DNA of 64,000 nt from CAIJMI01 sp964448085 (GTDB taxonomy: Bacteria > Patescibacteriota > Microgenomatia > UBA10105 > UBA927): assembly GCA_964448085.1 (NCBI GenBank), contig CAYUUX010000003.1, forward strand, positions 1-64,000, written 5' to 3'. Below the pieces are notes generated by a model, which saw only the letters and a list, made by a program, of their open reading frames with translations, had not been told where the DNA came from and ran no database searches. Within the stretch, counting starts at the first letter, position 1, and every line of letters begins with the position of its first letter. The translations under genes were made by a program, and so were the position numbers. Of the stretch, positions 39,791 through 49,347 are shown one piece after another.

Positions 39791-41434
39791 ATGGCAAAAC
39801 AAATTACTTTTTCAGACGAAGCGAGAACAAAATTGGTAAACGGAGTCAACGTTCTTGCAAAAGCAGTTGTTACCACTTTGGGACCCAAAGGGCGAAATGT
39901 GGCCATTGATAGAAAATGGGGAGCTCCAAACGTTATTCACGACGGTGTAACGGTTGCAAAGGAAATAGAATTACAGGATCCCTTTGAAAACATGGGGGCA
40001 CAACTTGTAAAAGAAGCTGCCAGTAAAACAAATGATGTGGCAGGAGATGGAACAACGACAGCCACGCTGTTGGCCCAATCGATAGTAAACGCCGGGTTCA
40101 AAAACGTAACCGCCGGAGCAAACCCAATGATTTTGAAAGTGGGTATGGAAAAAGGCGTTGAGACGGTGGTTACAGAGATTAAAAAGATGGCAAAAACCGT
40201 CAAAGAAGCTGACGTAGCGAAAGTGGCAACGATTTCTGCACAGGATGAAAAAATTGGGGGATTGATAGCAGAAGCATTGCAAAAAGTAGGGAAAGACGGC
40301 GTTGTAACAGTAGAAGAAGGAAAAGGGCTGACAATGGAAATCGAATACAAGGAAGGAATGGAGTTTGACAAGGGATATGCTTCACCGTATTTTGTGACAA
40401 ACGCAGATAAAATGGAAGCAGAAATTTCCGATGCGTATCTTTTGATCACTGACAAGAAGATTTCAGCAATTTCCGATTTACTTCCGTTTTTGGAAAAATT
40501 TATCAAAGTATCCAAAAACCTCGTTATTATAGCTGATGAAATTGACGGTGAAGCGCTTGCGACGCTCGTTGTGAATAAAATGCGGGGCACATTTAATGTG
40601 CTGGCTATTAAAGCTCCCGGATTTGGCGACAGACGGAAAGCAATGCTTGAGGATATCGCAATATTAACGGGCGGCACTGTTATTTCAGAAGACACAGGTC
40701 GGAAGATTGAGAATATTACAGTTGAAGATTGTGGACGCGCTGATAAAGTTTGGGCAGATAAAGAAAACTGCAGGATTATCGGCGGCAAAGGTCCGGCAAC
40801 AGCCTTAAAAGCAAGGATTGCACAGATCCGTCGGGAAATTGACGATACAACGAGTGATTTTGATCGAGAGAAATTACAAGAACGACTCGCAAAACTTTCT
40901 GGAGGAGTAGCTGTTATTAACGTAGGGGCTGCAACGGAGGTAGAGTTGAAAGATAAAAAAGAACGGGTGAATGACGCTGTTTCCGCCACCAAAGCGGCTC
41001 TTGAGGAAGGTATTGTGGCAGGGGGAGGCGTTGCGCTTCTTCGTGCAAGGACAGCATTGTTAAAACTGAAAGAAACGTTATCCGTTGAAGATGAGAAGAC
41101 CGGTATAGACATTTTATACAAAGCATTAGGTGAACCGGTAAGATGGATTGCTAAAAACGCCGGCGCAGATGATGGGTGGGTGTTAAAGACCATTGAACAG
41201 TCAAAAGTGTCCGATTTTGGCTTCAACGCGATGACACTGGTTTTTGAACCAATGATTCAAGCGGGAATACTTGATCCAGCAAAGGTGACACGAAGCGCTG
41301 TACAAAATGCGGCAAGCATTGGCATGATGGTGTTAACGACAGAGGCATTAATAACTGATATTCCGGAAAAGAAAGATGCCGGAGCTGGAGCTATGCCGGG
41401 TGGCATGGGCGGCATGGGTGGAATGGACTATTAA
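39791..41434 (+). CDS. groEL: Chaperonin GroEL
   Basis: 547 residues, normal length. TTLGPKGRNVAID, the ATP-site GDGTTTATLLAQ, the apical-domain segment and VEEGIVAGGGVALLRA are all canonical. The C-terminus has the Gly/Met-rich tail (GGMGGMGGMDY) found inside the folding chamber. An AAAGGAGG precedes the ATG. It shares the groES transcript and ends at a strong terminator. A 429-residue antisense frame over this gene is a shadow. Confidence 0.98.
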   Translation: MAKQITFSDEARTKLVNGVNVLAKAVVTTLGPKGRNVAIDRKWGAPNVIHDGVTVAKEIELQDPFENMGAQLVKEAASKTNDVAGDGTTTATLLAQSIVNAGFKNVTAGANPMILKVGMEKGVETVVTEIKKMAKTVKEADVAKVATISAQDEKIGGLIAEALQKVGKDGVVTVEEGKGLTMEIEYKEGMEFDKGYASPYFVTNADKMEAEISDAYLLITDKKISAISDLLPFLEKFIKVSKNLVIIADEIDGEALATLVVNKMRGTFNVLAIKAPGFGDRRKAMLEDIAILTGGTVISEDTGRKIENITVEDCGRADKVWADKENCRIIGGKGPATALKARIAQIRREIDDTTSDFDREKLQERLAKLSGGVAVINVGAATEVELKDKKERVNDAVSATKAALEEGIVAGGGVALLRARTALLKLKETLSVEDEKTGIDILYKALGEPVRWIAKNAGADDGWVLKTIEQSKVSDFGFNAMTLVFEPMIQAGILDPAKVTRSAVQNAASIGMMVLTTEALITDIPEKKDAGAGAMPGGMGGMGGMDY

Positions 41435-41454
41435 CGGTAATAAAACAACATAAG

Positions 41455-41475
41455 CCCCGGGAAACCGGGGTTTTT
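41455..41475 (+). terminator. Rho-independent terminator of groES-groEL
   Basis: CCCCGG, a GAAA tetraloop, CCGGGG, then five T (41471-41475). Confidence 0.9.
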
Positions 41476-41519
41476 GTTGTAAAATGGGAGTTATGGTGAT
41501 ACGTTGACTGTGTGTTTGT

Positions 41520-42395
41520 ATGAAACAGTATTTTTTGACAGAAATCATCACAAAAGATCAAGTAGTCCATCAGGGTGTATACCACCATCCAGCAAAAAAA
41601 TCTGATATCGCAATCCTTTGGATACATGGATTAGCAAGTACGTTCTACGGGAATATTCCTCTCCTGGATGCTTTTACAGCAGCATGCGACGAACATGGAT
41701 ATGGTTTTGCATCCTTTAATAACAGAGGGCATGATGTGGTAACCGGACCCAAGAAACTGGACGAAACAAGTGCAAAAGGGTATATCCGGATATCAGGGGG
41801 AGCAGGAAAGGAACATTTTGAAGATTGCGCTCAAGATATCGAAGCTGGCATTTCGTTTCTTGCATCCCAGGGGTACAAGAAAATTATTCTTGCCGGTCAC
41901 AGCACTGGAGCAAATAAAGCGTGTTATTATGCAGGAGCCACGAATGATGATCGCGTGGCGGGGGTTGTGCTTGCGGGTCCAATGAGCGACAGGCTTGGTA
42001 CCTCCATACCAAAAATTTCCTATCTTTTGATGAAACTTTGTATCACTTTTGGTTTCGGAGATACACTTTTGAAACCAAAAGGGTCAGTTTTTTCTCTTAC
42101 TCCAAAAAGATTCTTAAGCTTATTTCAAAAAGGCTCCACGGAAGACCTCTTTGATTATGGAGACAAAAGGCCTCGATTAAAAGAATTTCAAAGAATACGC
42201 AAGCCGGTGATGGTGATCATAGGGGAGCGAGATGAGTATGCCGACAGGCCAGTTGGGGATATTCTAAAGGTATTTGATAGTCGCCATAGGGCGACTATCT
42301 ACAAAAGCATCATTGTGCAGGGAGCCAACCATAGATTCGAAGGGGCAGAAAAAAAGTTTGTCGAAGAAGTGGCGCGTTGGATTCAATCGATATAG
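41520..42395 (+). CDS. Alpha/beta hydrolase
   Basis: 291 residues. The oxyanion-side motif LWIHGLAST (about 31-39), the nucleophile elbow GHSTG (about 123-127), a late Asp in GERDEYADRP and the final His in GANHRF complete the triad. The lid region (about 150-220) is basic and variable. It resembles the serine aminopeptidase/acyl-lipase type; substrate unknown. It is a single gene following the groEL terminator. Confidence 0.8.
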   Translation: MKQYFLTEIITKDQVVHQGVYHHPAKKSDIAILWIHGLASTFYGNIPLLDAFTAACDEHGYGFASFNNRGHDVVTGPKKLDETSAKGYIRISGGAGKEHFEDCAQDIEAGISFLASQGYKKIILAGHSTGANKACYYAGATNDDRVAGVVLAGPMSDRLGTSIPKISYLLMKLCITFGFGDTLLKPKGSVFSLTPKRFLSLFQKGSTEDLFDYGDKRPRLKEFQRIRKPVMVIIGERDEYADRPVGDILKVFDSRHRATIYKSIIVQGANHRFEGAEKKFVEEVARWIQSI

Positions 42396-42404
42396 ATTTT
42401 TTGG

Positions 42405-42433
42405 TTGATTGTAGTTTTGTCGTGTGCTAGTAT
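42405..42433 (+). promoter_or_regulatory. Promoter of the PEGA/SH3 gene
   Basis: TTGATT (42405-42410), a 17-nt spacer and TAGTAT (42428-42433) with an upstream TGC. The leader before ATG 42444 is only about 4 nt. Confidence 0.55.
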
Positions 42434-42443
42434 CGTCTGTACC

Positions 42444-43367
42444 ATGAAGAAAAAGATTATTTTTCTGATCGGATTATTATTATTTGGCGCCATAATCATT
42501 GGCGGTATTAAATATTTATTGCAGCGTGCACCCAAGCAAGGAAACCTCAAAGTAGATAGTAATCCCGTGGCAAGCGTATTTTTGAACAATAAACATATCG
42601 GAAGAACACCTATAGATGCTACAGCCATGAAAGTTGATGCTGGTGAATATACGCTGAAAATCGTACCGGAATCGGGAACCACGCAATTTGCAAGTTGGCA
42701 GGGGAATATTAAGATAGGAGCGAACTTACTGACGTATATCCGAAGCGACTTATCTGAATCAGAACTCTCCAGCGCGGTTGATGTCGTGTGGTTGGAAAAA
42801 ATTTCCGGGAAAAATGCAGAAATAGCTGTGACAACAACACCTGATAGTGCCATGGTATTGCTTGATGATGTCACGAAGGGAATGACCCCGATTACTATTG
42901 AAAACGTAGTTCCTGGAAATCATACGATTACCGTATCTTCATCAGGATTTTTACAAAGAACATTAAAGGTACAATTAACGCCCGGATATCGATTGGTGGC
43001 TGCGGTAAAGCTTGCCTTATCCTCTTTTACCGAGGATCGTGTCGCTTCAGTAGCAGCAACCAGCGAGAAACCTGCTACAGCATCCGGAACCCCAAAAACG
43101 AGTCCTAAACCAAGTGCAACGGGAACCGCGAGCGTGGTTGACCCGGAAAAACCGTACGCTTTAATAAAAGACACTCCGACAGGATATTTGAATGTACGTA
43201 TGGCTCCTTCTAAGACCGCGACAAAAACAGCAGAGGTGAAACCCGGTGAGAAATATTCGTATGAAGATTCACAAAAAGATTCCGCTGGTACCGTTTGGTA
43301 TGAAATTAAAAAAGATGAAGCTGTATTAGGTTGGGTTTCCGGACAGTATATTACCGTCGTTGAGTGA
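42444..43367 (+). CDS. Surface protein with two PEGA domains and a C-terminal SH3-like domain
   Basis: 307 residues. A membrane helix (about 4-24) precedes PEGA domain 1 (about 33-75; VDSNPVASVFLNNKHIGRTP) and PEGA domain 2 (about 128-185; TTTPDSAMVLLDDVTKGMTP). A Ser/Thr/Pro linker (about 200-235) leads to a bacterial SH3-like domain (about 240-307; YLNVRMAPS and GWVSGQYI). PEGA domains are surface beta domains and bacterial SH3 domains often bind cell-wall peptides, so a wall-binding role is plausible. An in-frame ATG at 42405 lies in the promoter. Confidence 0.85.
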   Translation: MKKKIIFLIGLLLFGAIIIGGIKYLLQRAPKQGNLKVDSNPVASVFLNNKHIGRTPIDATAMKVDAGEYTLKIVPESGTTQFASWQGNIKIGANLLTYIRSDLSESELSSAVDVVWLEKISGKNAEIAVTTTPDSAMVLLDDVTKGMTPITIENVVPGNHTITVSSSGFLQRTLKVQLTPGYRLVAAVKLALSSFTEDRVASVAATSEKPATASGTPKTSPKPSATGTASVVDPEKPYALIKDTPTGYLNVRMAPSKTATKTAEVKPGEKYSYEDSQKDSAGTVWYEIKKDEAVLGWVSGQYITVVE

Positions 43368-43378
43368 TTTCCCCATTT

Positions 43379-44320
43379 TTATCCGCCTATTCCGTAGATG
43401 ACCAAGAGTACGGAGCTTGCCCATAAGACAACAGTTGTTAATAGCGGGAGATCTGAGGTCAAAACTTTTTCTGGAGACTCTCCTTTTCCTTCGTAAATCA
43501 ACTGCATGTATCGCATAATGCCGTACAATACGAATGGGATCGTAATCATCATCCACTTCCTGTCAGAAATAGCAGTAAAATTTCCTATAGCCGAGTTGGT
43601 AAAAAGTATCCCTTTGTTCGCGGGTTTTTCCAAAAATGTGTAATATACATACGTGATGAATGTTGAATTCGCAAACATTGCAGTAAATGTATCAAGGAGT
43701 TTTTCGGAATAGTGCAACAGGCTATCACGCGTGTCTTTTGGAACAACCCCCTCATATCCTTGAATAAGCGTGAGTTCCGCACGACGTTTTCCCGTTGCAA
43801 GAAAGAGTGCTAAAGAAAGAACTGCTAACGCAAGCCATATGGAGATGTGATACCCCGTCGCTGCCTCTCCAGCGTAGACACGTATGAAATACGCAGTCGT
43901 TATTGCAAGAATATCAATGATGCTGATATGTTTCAAAATGAGCGAGTAGCTATATTGAAGAAGCACAAAGCCAATGGCAAGGAGTAAGAATGTCGTTCCG
44001 ACGGACGCAGCGATACCAATGCCAATGATAAAAAGAAGCGCTGATGATAAAAGCGCAACGTGCGTTGATATTTTTCCGCTTGCAACAGGACGGAATTTTT
44101 TAAACGGGTGCTTTCTGTCCTTTGGTGCGTCGAGCACATCATTGACGATATATCCTGATGAGGAAAGGCAGCAAAACGATAGAAAAGCCAAGAAAGTTGA
44201 GAAAAAATACTGCGATGTGAATAGGGTGCCCGTAAAGAGTATTGGGGTAAAAACAGCGAGATTTTTTAACCATTGTCTTGGTCGCGCGGTTTTGAAAATT
44301 GCGAAAAGAAGTTGACCCAT
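43379..44320 (-). CDS. UbiA-family prenyltransferase, decaprenyl-phosphate phosphoribosyltransferase-like
   Basis: 313 residues, about nine helices. NDVLDAPKDRKHPFKKFRP (about 60-78) contains the NDxxDxxxD prenyl-diphosphate/Mg motif, and ARPRQWLKN at the N-terminus is typical of the DPPR synthase branch (Rv3806c-like). That branch moves phosphoribose from PRPP to polyprenyl phosphate, the first step to lipid-linked arabinose or ribose. The second Asp-rich motif is degenerate, as is usual in this branch. The gene start overlaps the GT4 gene end by 55 nt. It is the last gene of a six-gene minus-strand operon. Confidence 0.85.
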   Translation of the reverse strand: MGQLLFAIFKTARPRQWLKNLAVFTPILFTGTLFTSQYFFSTFLAFLSFCCLSSSGYIVNDVLDAPKDRKHPFKKFRPVASGKISTHVALLSSALLFIIGIGIAASVGTTFLLLAIGFVLLQYSYSLILKHISIIDILAITTAYFIRVYAGEAATGYHISIWLALAVLSLALFLATGKRRAELTLIQGYEGVVPKDTRDSLLHYSEKLLDTFTAMFANSTFITYVYYTFLEKPANKGILFTNSAIGNFTAISDRKWMMITIPFVLYGIMRYMQLIYEGKGESPEKVLTSDLPLLTTVVLWASSVLLVIYGIGG

Positions 44321-45369
44321 AGAAAAAATCCTCCGATGCCAACAGCAATTAAGAATAATGTGAATATTTTTTGTCTGCTATTAACCGTTAATGCAATTGC
44401 ACCCAGTATAGCCGAGAGCATCCAGTAAAACAAGGCAATTCTTCGTTTGCCCCAACCAGCTTTCAGAAGGACATGATGGAGATGTTTTTTGTCTGCCCAG
44501 ACAGGTGACCCTCCTTTAACTATTCTTCTGATAAGCGTGTACACAGCATCCACGGTTGGAATTCCGAGCACGAGCAGGGCAGTACCAAGTTTTCCGTAAG
44601 ACAAAATCGCAAGGATTCCAAGGAGGAAACCGGCGAGTGTTTTACCACTATATCCCGGCATAATCTTTTGTGGGTAGAAATTCCACGGAAGAAAACCTGC
44701 ATATGCACCGGATACGATAAATGACAATATGGTGATTGGGAGCTGTGAAGCGTCGTGTATGCTATAGCGAAGAGACAATATGCCGATGATGGCGGCGCTT
44801 ATGGAAACAAATCCCGGCATTTGACCCTCAACGCCAGCGGACCAACCAACGATATTTGTGGTCCACATTAACCATAGAAAGGCGACGAGCGCCGACCATA
44901 CAAGGAGGGAGTGTGTTCCAAACAGATTGATGGGTATGCGCCAGGAATCAAGGTGTAAAACACCGCCGCTCAGCGGATTTGTGATGTATGGTATCCCTGC
45001 CCCAGCACAAACTGCAATACCTATTGCTAACGTATTCGTGACGATACGAATATACGGACTGATATCTTTCACATCATCTAAGAGGCCGACGGTGGTAAAA
45101 ATCAGGCAAGAAATGAGCAAGCCGATAAATAATTTATTTATCGGCAACAGCAGGAGAGCAACTGCTGTGATGCCAATAAACAACGCCAGACCTCCCGCTC
45201 GTGGAATGACTCCCGTATGTGTGTGCGCAGGATGCAGTCTTTTTTTGGGATCATCTACTAGGCCAAATTTTTTTGCTATGCGTATCACGAGGGGCGTAAT
45301 GGCTGTCGTGACTAAAAAGGAAAGAAGAAAAGGGATAAGAATGGCCAATGTCCACATAGAGAGATTCAT
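44266..45369 (-). CDS. MraY/WecA-like glycosyltransferase family 4 protein
   Basis: 367 residues, polytopic. Start at ATG 45369 (MNLSMWTLAILIP), overlapping the previous stop as ATGA. LVDDPKKRLHPAHTHTGVIPRAGG (about 38-61) and LLDDVKDI hold the conserved Asp residues. HLHHVLL near the C-terminus is the HxxH motif. The usual NxxNxxDGxDG motif appears as NIVGWSAGVEGQ, a variant. It should transfer a sugar phosphate from a UDP-sugar to undecaprenyl phosphate, beginning a lipid-linked glycan. Confidence 0.85.
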   Translation of the reverse strand: MNLSMWTLAILIPFLLSFLVTTAITPLVIRIAKKFGLVDDPKKRLHPAHTHTGVIPRAGGLALFIGITAVALLLLPINKLFIGLLISCLIFTTVGLLDDVKDISPYIRIVTNTLAIGIAVCAGAGIPYITNPLSGGVLHLDSWRIPINLFGTHSLLVWSALVAFLWLMWTTNIVGWSAGVEGQMPGFVSISAAIIGILSLRYSIHDASQLPITILSFIVSGAYAGFLPWNFYPQKIMPGYSGKTLAGFLLGILAILSYGKLGTALLVLGIPTVDAVYTLIRRIVKGGSPVWADKKHLHHVLLKAGWGKRRIALFYWMLSAILGAIALTVNSRQKIFTLFLIAVGIGGFFLWVNFFSQFSKPRDQDNG

Positions 45370-45764
45370 GTAATAATCAAAATTATTTTGATCAACGTAA
45401 TTAAAGACATAACACTTATCACAAAGGAACCAATTGAAAGAATTTGTGAGAACACAAGATACTCTGCAATAAGTGATGCAGAGAGAAGACTGTTGATTGT
45501 GTTCCAAAGAAGAGAAGAGAGTGGTAGTATAAATAACCAATAGGGTGAGGTAAGTCTGTCAAGTCCCCAAGGCCTTGAATACCATAGTGGGACAACAGGT
45601 GGAAATGAATGAAAGGAAACAAGAATCAAGATTATTCCAATAAACGATGAGAATATCGCTCCATACATGGTCCAACGGATGATTGTGTTTTGTCTTAATC
45701 GTTGAGACGATTCAGCAACCATAGTAAAAAATTGGCGCATGGATGATAATGTAAAAACGCTCAT
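45366..45764 (-). CDS. Three-helix membrane protein in the glycan operon
   Basis: 132 residues with an N-terminal amphipathic part and three helices. A short loop (about 60-75; VVPLWYSRPWG) is Trp/Pro-rich. Only 1 nt separates its start from the GT39 stop, and it overlaps the GT4 start as ATGA, so it is firmly part of the operon. I recognise no enzyme family; a scaffolding or transport role for the glycan is a guess. Confidence 0.6.
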   Translation of the reverse strand: MSVFTLSSMRQFFTMVAESSQRLRQNTIIRWTMYGAIFSSFIGIILILVSFHSFPPVVPLWYSRPWGLDRLTSPYWLFILPLSSLLWNTINSLLSASLIAEYLVFSQILSIGSFVISVMSLITLIKIILIIT

Positions 45765-45765
45765 A

Positions 45766-47103
45766 TTATTTTGCTTGCGATTGATGATTTATGAGTGGAA
45801 GGTCATACGCAATCGAATAGGTTTGATCTTCATGGAGGACAAAAGCGCGTGTTGGATAAGATGGATATGTTGTTCTCATAAAGTTCGGTTCTACAATTGC
45901 ATCTCCTACATACCATGGAAAAGCTCCGTTTGCAGGATTGAACAAAAAGACTCTGGTGGGATTTTGTGCGTAGTATTTTGCTTCAAATAGTACCAGAGGG
46001 CTCTCAACATAGATAACATCGTTTGGACCAATCAGAGAATTAATTTCTTTCATGGGTGTACGGTAATCGGATTTCATGTGTTGCTGGGGATACCATATGT
46101 TCATAAGGATGTTAAACAGAAGAAGAATCCCCACGAGGACAATTTGGATGATTTTTTGTCGTAGCGACGCGAGTGCAAACCCGATCGAAAACACTTCTGC
46201 GATGGTAACTGCTGTGAGATACCGATTAACATAAATTGGTTCAAAGAAGGAAAATCCAATAACAATGCTAAGCGGAAGAAAAATAAGCAGAACAAAAAAA
46301 CCAGACTTTATCCTCTGTGATTTTGGGATAAGCGATATGGCAAAAATCAAAAGAAGAAACAAGGAAAGATAGTGTGTGTAGCCCCATCCGTACCACGGAG
46401 TGCCCTCATAGCCAACATACAGGTTTCCCAAAACAGATTTGATAAGGTGCCAATCGACAGGAAAGTACCAACTGGTTTGAAATTTAGGAACGCTGGTGGC
46501 TATCCATATAAGCCACGGGAGAACGAAAAGTCCAATTGTAAGAAGACTTCGTATAAATTGATCTTTTATGAGAAAGGGAACCGAGAGAATCTTTTTGCGG
46601 TGCACAAGAATGTAATGGATGGCACACACAAAAGGAACAATAGCAACATATTCATGGGTATAGAATCCCAAAATAGAGAAAACACTAAACCAAAGCCACC
46701 GGGCATTTAGATAACTTGCTACAATTCCCATTGTAAAGAACATGTACCAGCCATACGCGCGTGCCTCAAATGCATAATATAAAAGCATTGGGTTAAGGAA
46801 GAAAAGTATGGGTACTATTCTTTGAATCCACATTTTTTTGAACAACTGTTCTGAAAGACGGACAACAATGACAAGGGCGAGCGCAAATCCGAGAAGTGAA
46901 AATGAGCGAACGGCAATTTCCCCTTGTCCGAATATTTTCATCCAATAATGAAGGAGTATGTAATAGAAGGGTGGATCAAATGATGATTTGGTTATAATAA
47001 ACGGGATGGATTTTGCCGCAAAAAATACGGAAAAAACTTCATCACGCCATAAAGGTTGTAATAAATAGAGGAGTGGAGAGTGTAGCAATATGTTGTTGAA
47101 CAT
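45766..47103 (-). CDS. GT39-like (PMT/ArnT) polyprenyl-dependent glycosyltransferase
   Basis: 445 residues with 10-12 helices. WRDEVFS (about 19-25) gives the conserved acidic pair of GT-C enzymes at the first extracellular loop, and FDPPFYYILLHYWMKIFG is the conserved second motif. GT39-type enzymes use lipid-phosphate sugars to modify proteins (O-mannosylation) or lipids on the outer face. The many Thr/Pro-rich surface proteins in this window are natural candidate acceptors. It follows the processive GT2 gene by 10 nt. Confidence 0.85.
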   Translation of the reverse strand: MFNNILLHSPLLYLLQPLWRDEVFSVFFAAKSIPFIITKSSFDPPFYYILLHYWMKIFGQGEIAVRSFSLLGFALALVIVVRLSEQLFKKMWIQRIVPILFFLNPMLLYYAFEARAYGWYMFFTMGIVASYLNARWLWFSVFSILGFYTHEYVAIVPFVCAIHYILVHRKKILSVPFLIKDQFIRSLLTIGLFVLPWLIWIATSVPKFQTSWYFPVDWHLIKSVLGNLYVGYEGTPWYGWGYTHYLSLFLLLIFAISLIPKSQRIKSGFFVLLIFLPLSIVIGFSFFEPIYVNRYLTAVTIAEVFSIGFALASLRQKIIQIVLVGILLLFNILMNIWYPQQHMKSDYRTPMKEINSLIGPNDVIYVESPLVLFEAKYYAQNPTRVFLFNPANGAFPWYVGDAIVEPNFMRTTYPSYPTRAFVLHEDQTYSIAYDLPLINHQSQAK

Positions 47104-47113
47104 AGCCTCCGTA

Positions 47114-48592
47114 TTATACCTTTTCTGTTACCCTGTATTCCAATCGTTTGCCAAGCATTAATCGGGTGTGCGCGTCTAATCCTGGAAGAGCGGATAGGAA
47201 AAAGGAAATTATCGGAATGGTAAACCATTGCAGATATAAAAAGGGGAGTTTCCATGCGGCGTATTCCTTTGGTTTAGGCGGTCGAATGCGCCAATCGATG
47301 ACAAAAACTATCACAAGAAATATTGTGGAAAGCGTGAGAATGCTCGAAGAAATTTGCGCAAGATTGTGTCCAAGAACCGTGCGGCCGAACGCCGGATTCA
47401 CAAGTGGAGGAATAGTGCTGCCAATCGTTAAGAGAAACCAATTGGCCGGCCAAAAAATATGATGCTCCAATATAGAAATAACCCGTCGAAGACGGTCCCG
47501 CAAGGGGATTTCTGAATGAAGAAAGGCGTTTCTGATTACAAAAGGAATGTCAGACACTCCCCAAGCCCAACGCTTTGACTGCTCATATTGATTGATTGCG
47601 GTGCGGAAAAAACCGTGGCTTTCCGCAGCATCCACTAAAACCGGCAAGAATAGCCCCTCCGTTTTTACCAATTTTCCTTTTGCAAAATATACCTTGAAAA
47701 AAAGATGATAATCTTCAGGAATAACGTCCACATCCCAATACCCAACGTCAATGATGGTTGAGAGTGAGATGGAATACGTGGAAAAATTAATAAAACGGGA
47801 AGTTTGAGAAAGAAGGGATAAATTCCAAATACTGTTTATGGTATTAAATAACCTATTCGGCATCGGTATACGCCAAATATTTGAATAAAAAAGAATTGCC
47901 CCCTGATAAAAGTGATACATGCGAGATGAATCAGTGAGAAACCGATAGGTAAGACAAGAGTAGTATTTTGGGTGAAGAAGTGCATCAGCGTCACACGACG
48001 TTACTGTTGAAAAGTCTGTTTCAATCGAGTTTTTCAATTGTTGGACAACCTGCTTTGCAGCCCATGCCATGTTGGATGATTTTCCTGCGACTTCATTCGG
48101 TAAGACCGGATGTTCTGTAACAAGAAAAGCGCCGAATTTCCCTCCGTATTCTTTACGAAGTATGGTGCTTGTATTTTGCGCATCCGGATCCTTTTTTTCC
48201 GTCGCAAGCACGACAATCAACCGTTTTTTGGGAAAATCCTGTAGAACAAGATTGTCCAACGTTCTGCGAAGTATATGAAGCGGTTCTTTGTATTCGGGTA
48301 TGATTACGATATGTCGTACGCGATCGAAATCTGGAAGCGATTGCGCTCGCGAAAGCCAATCTACTTTAATATGTGCCTGCATTGTTAAATAGGATCGAAC
48401 TGCGGAATATCCGAGTGTGAAGGATTTATAAAACCAATAAATATCGAAAGTGATAATAATATATGCAACCAGAGCGGGATGCCAAAAAGAAAGCCATAAA
48501 GGCATTGTGATAAGTACCCACGAGGTAAGGGGAATGGAAATTTCCAAAAACCTTTGTGTTTTATTTGGGTAGAGAAGAAATAATCGGCGCAT
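47114..48592 (-). CDS. Processive-type glycosyltransferase family 2 membrane protein
   Basis: 492 residues. Two N-terminal helices (about 20-65) precede the GT-A domain and C-terminal helices (about 370-480). The catalytic motifs are visible: TSCDADALLHP (DxD, about 195-205) and QSKRWAWG (QxxRW-like, about 340). This organisation is that of processive or cellulose-synthase-like GT2s that extend a polysaccharide across the membrane. Substrate unknown. It is part of the operon, 36 nt after the upstream GT2 stop. Confidence 0.85.
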   Translation of the reverse strand: MRRLFLLYPNKTQRFLEISIPLTSWVLITMPLWLSFWHPALVAYIIITFDIYWFYKSFTLGYSAVRSYLTMQAHIKVDWLSRAQSLPDFDRVRHIVIIPEYKEPLHILRRTLDNLVLQDFPKKRLIVVLATEKKDPDAQNTSTILRKEYGGKFGAFLVTEHPVLPNEVAGKSSNMAWAAKQVVQQLKNSIETDFSTVTSCDADALLHPKYYSCLTYRFLTDSSRMYHFYQGAILFYSNIWRIPMPNRLFNTINSIWNLSLLSQTSRFINFSTYSISLSTIIDVGYWDVDVIPEDYHLFFKVYFAKGKLVKTEGLFLPVLVDAAESHGFFRTAINQYEQSKRWAWGVSDIPFVIRNAFLHSEIPLRDRLRRVISILEHHIFWPANWFLLTIGSTIPPLVNPAFGRTVLGHNLAQISSSILTLSTIFLVIVFVIDWRIRPPKPKEYAAWKLPFLYLQWFTIPIISFFLSALPGLDAHTRLMLGKRLEYRVTEKV

Positions 48593-48628
48593 ACGAACAA
48601 TCCATAGTATTGTATCACGAGGAAGGGG

Positions 48629-49324
48629 TTAACGCACTTCGGGGAACCCTATCGTGTCAGCCTTGCGGAATATAAAATAAAGCACAAAAACCTTAAAAAC
48701 TCGAAGAAAAAGTCCTTTTTCAAAACCTCGTCTTCCCGATGCGCTGACATATTCTTTTTGTGTGAAGAGTATTTTGCCGGCGGTCATGAGGCGGCGCGCA
48801 ATTTCAATGTCTTCCGCCATGCGAAAATGGGTCGGAATACCTCCAACTGCAAGGGCGGTTTTTTTAAAAAAAGCCATGTTTTGGCCAGTTGCCATTGGCA
48901 TGCGAAACAAGAAAAACAGAACACTATTCAGAATGGGTTGTACTACGTTTATATAAAAACGATAGAAGGGGGGGCCATCAAAGACGCGAAAACCGCCAAA
49001 ATACCCAACAACACCAGGTTTTGATAATGCGGTATCAATCCTGTTGAGCCAGTCGTGAGGTAACAGCGCGTCTGCATCGGTAAACGCGACGACATCACTT
49101 TTTGCAGCCTCGATGCCTTTTTGTCGGGAGAAACCGATGGTTCCTTTGGGTACCGTTAATACAACAGCGCCGGCTTGGCGCGCAATACGAACAGTGTCGT
49201 CAGTTGATGACGCGTCAACAACGATGATCTCATCCGGTTTTTTGTCGAGCTTGTTAAGCGTCGCTAACGTCTTCGGAAGAAGCTTTTCTTCATTGAGTGC
49301 GGGAATAACAACAGAAATTTTCAT
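48629..49324 (-). CDS. Glycosyltransferase family 2
   Basis: 231 residues. ISVVIPALNEEKLLPKTL at the N-terminus, VVDASSTDDT, and FTDADALLPHDWL (DxD) are a complete GT-A core. A C-terminal hydrophobic stretch (about 205-225) may peripherally anchor it. It resembles small dolichol-phosphate-type or TagA-like glycosyltransferases that load a polyprenyl phosphate with sugar, which would supply the GT39 enzyme downstream; that link is inference. It is the first gene of the minus-strand operon. Confidence 0.88.
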   Translation of the reverse strand: MKISVVIPALNEEKLLPKTLATLNKLDKKPDEIIVVDASSTDDTVRIARQAGAVVLTVPKGTIGFSRQKGIEAAKSDVVAFTDADALLPHDWLNRIDTALSKPGVVGYFGGFRVFDGPPFYRFYINVVQPILNSVLFFLFRMPMATGQNMAFFKKTALAVGGIPTHFRMAEDIEIARRLMTAGKILFTQKEYVSASGRRGFEKGLFLRVFKVFVLYFIFRKADTIGFPEVR

Positions 49325-49347
49325 AATAAGTTTATGCTATCAGAAAA

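Noticed and set aside
39937..41226. 429-residue open frame antisense to groEL
   Set aside because: It is Ser/Phe/Ile-rich with no recognisable motif and lies wholly opposite groEL. It arises from the codon bias of the sense gene.
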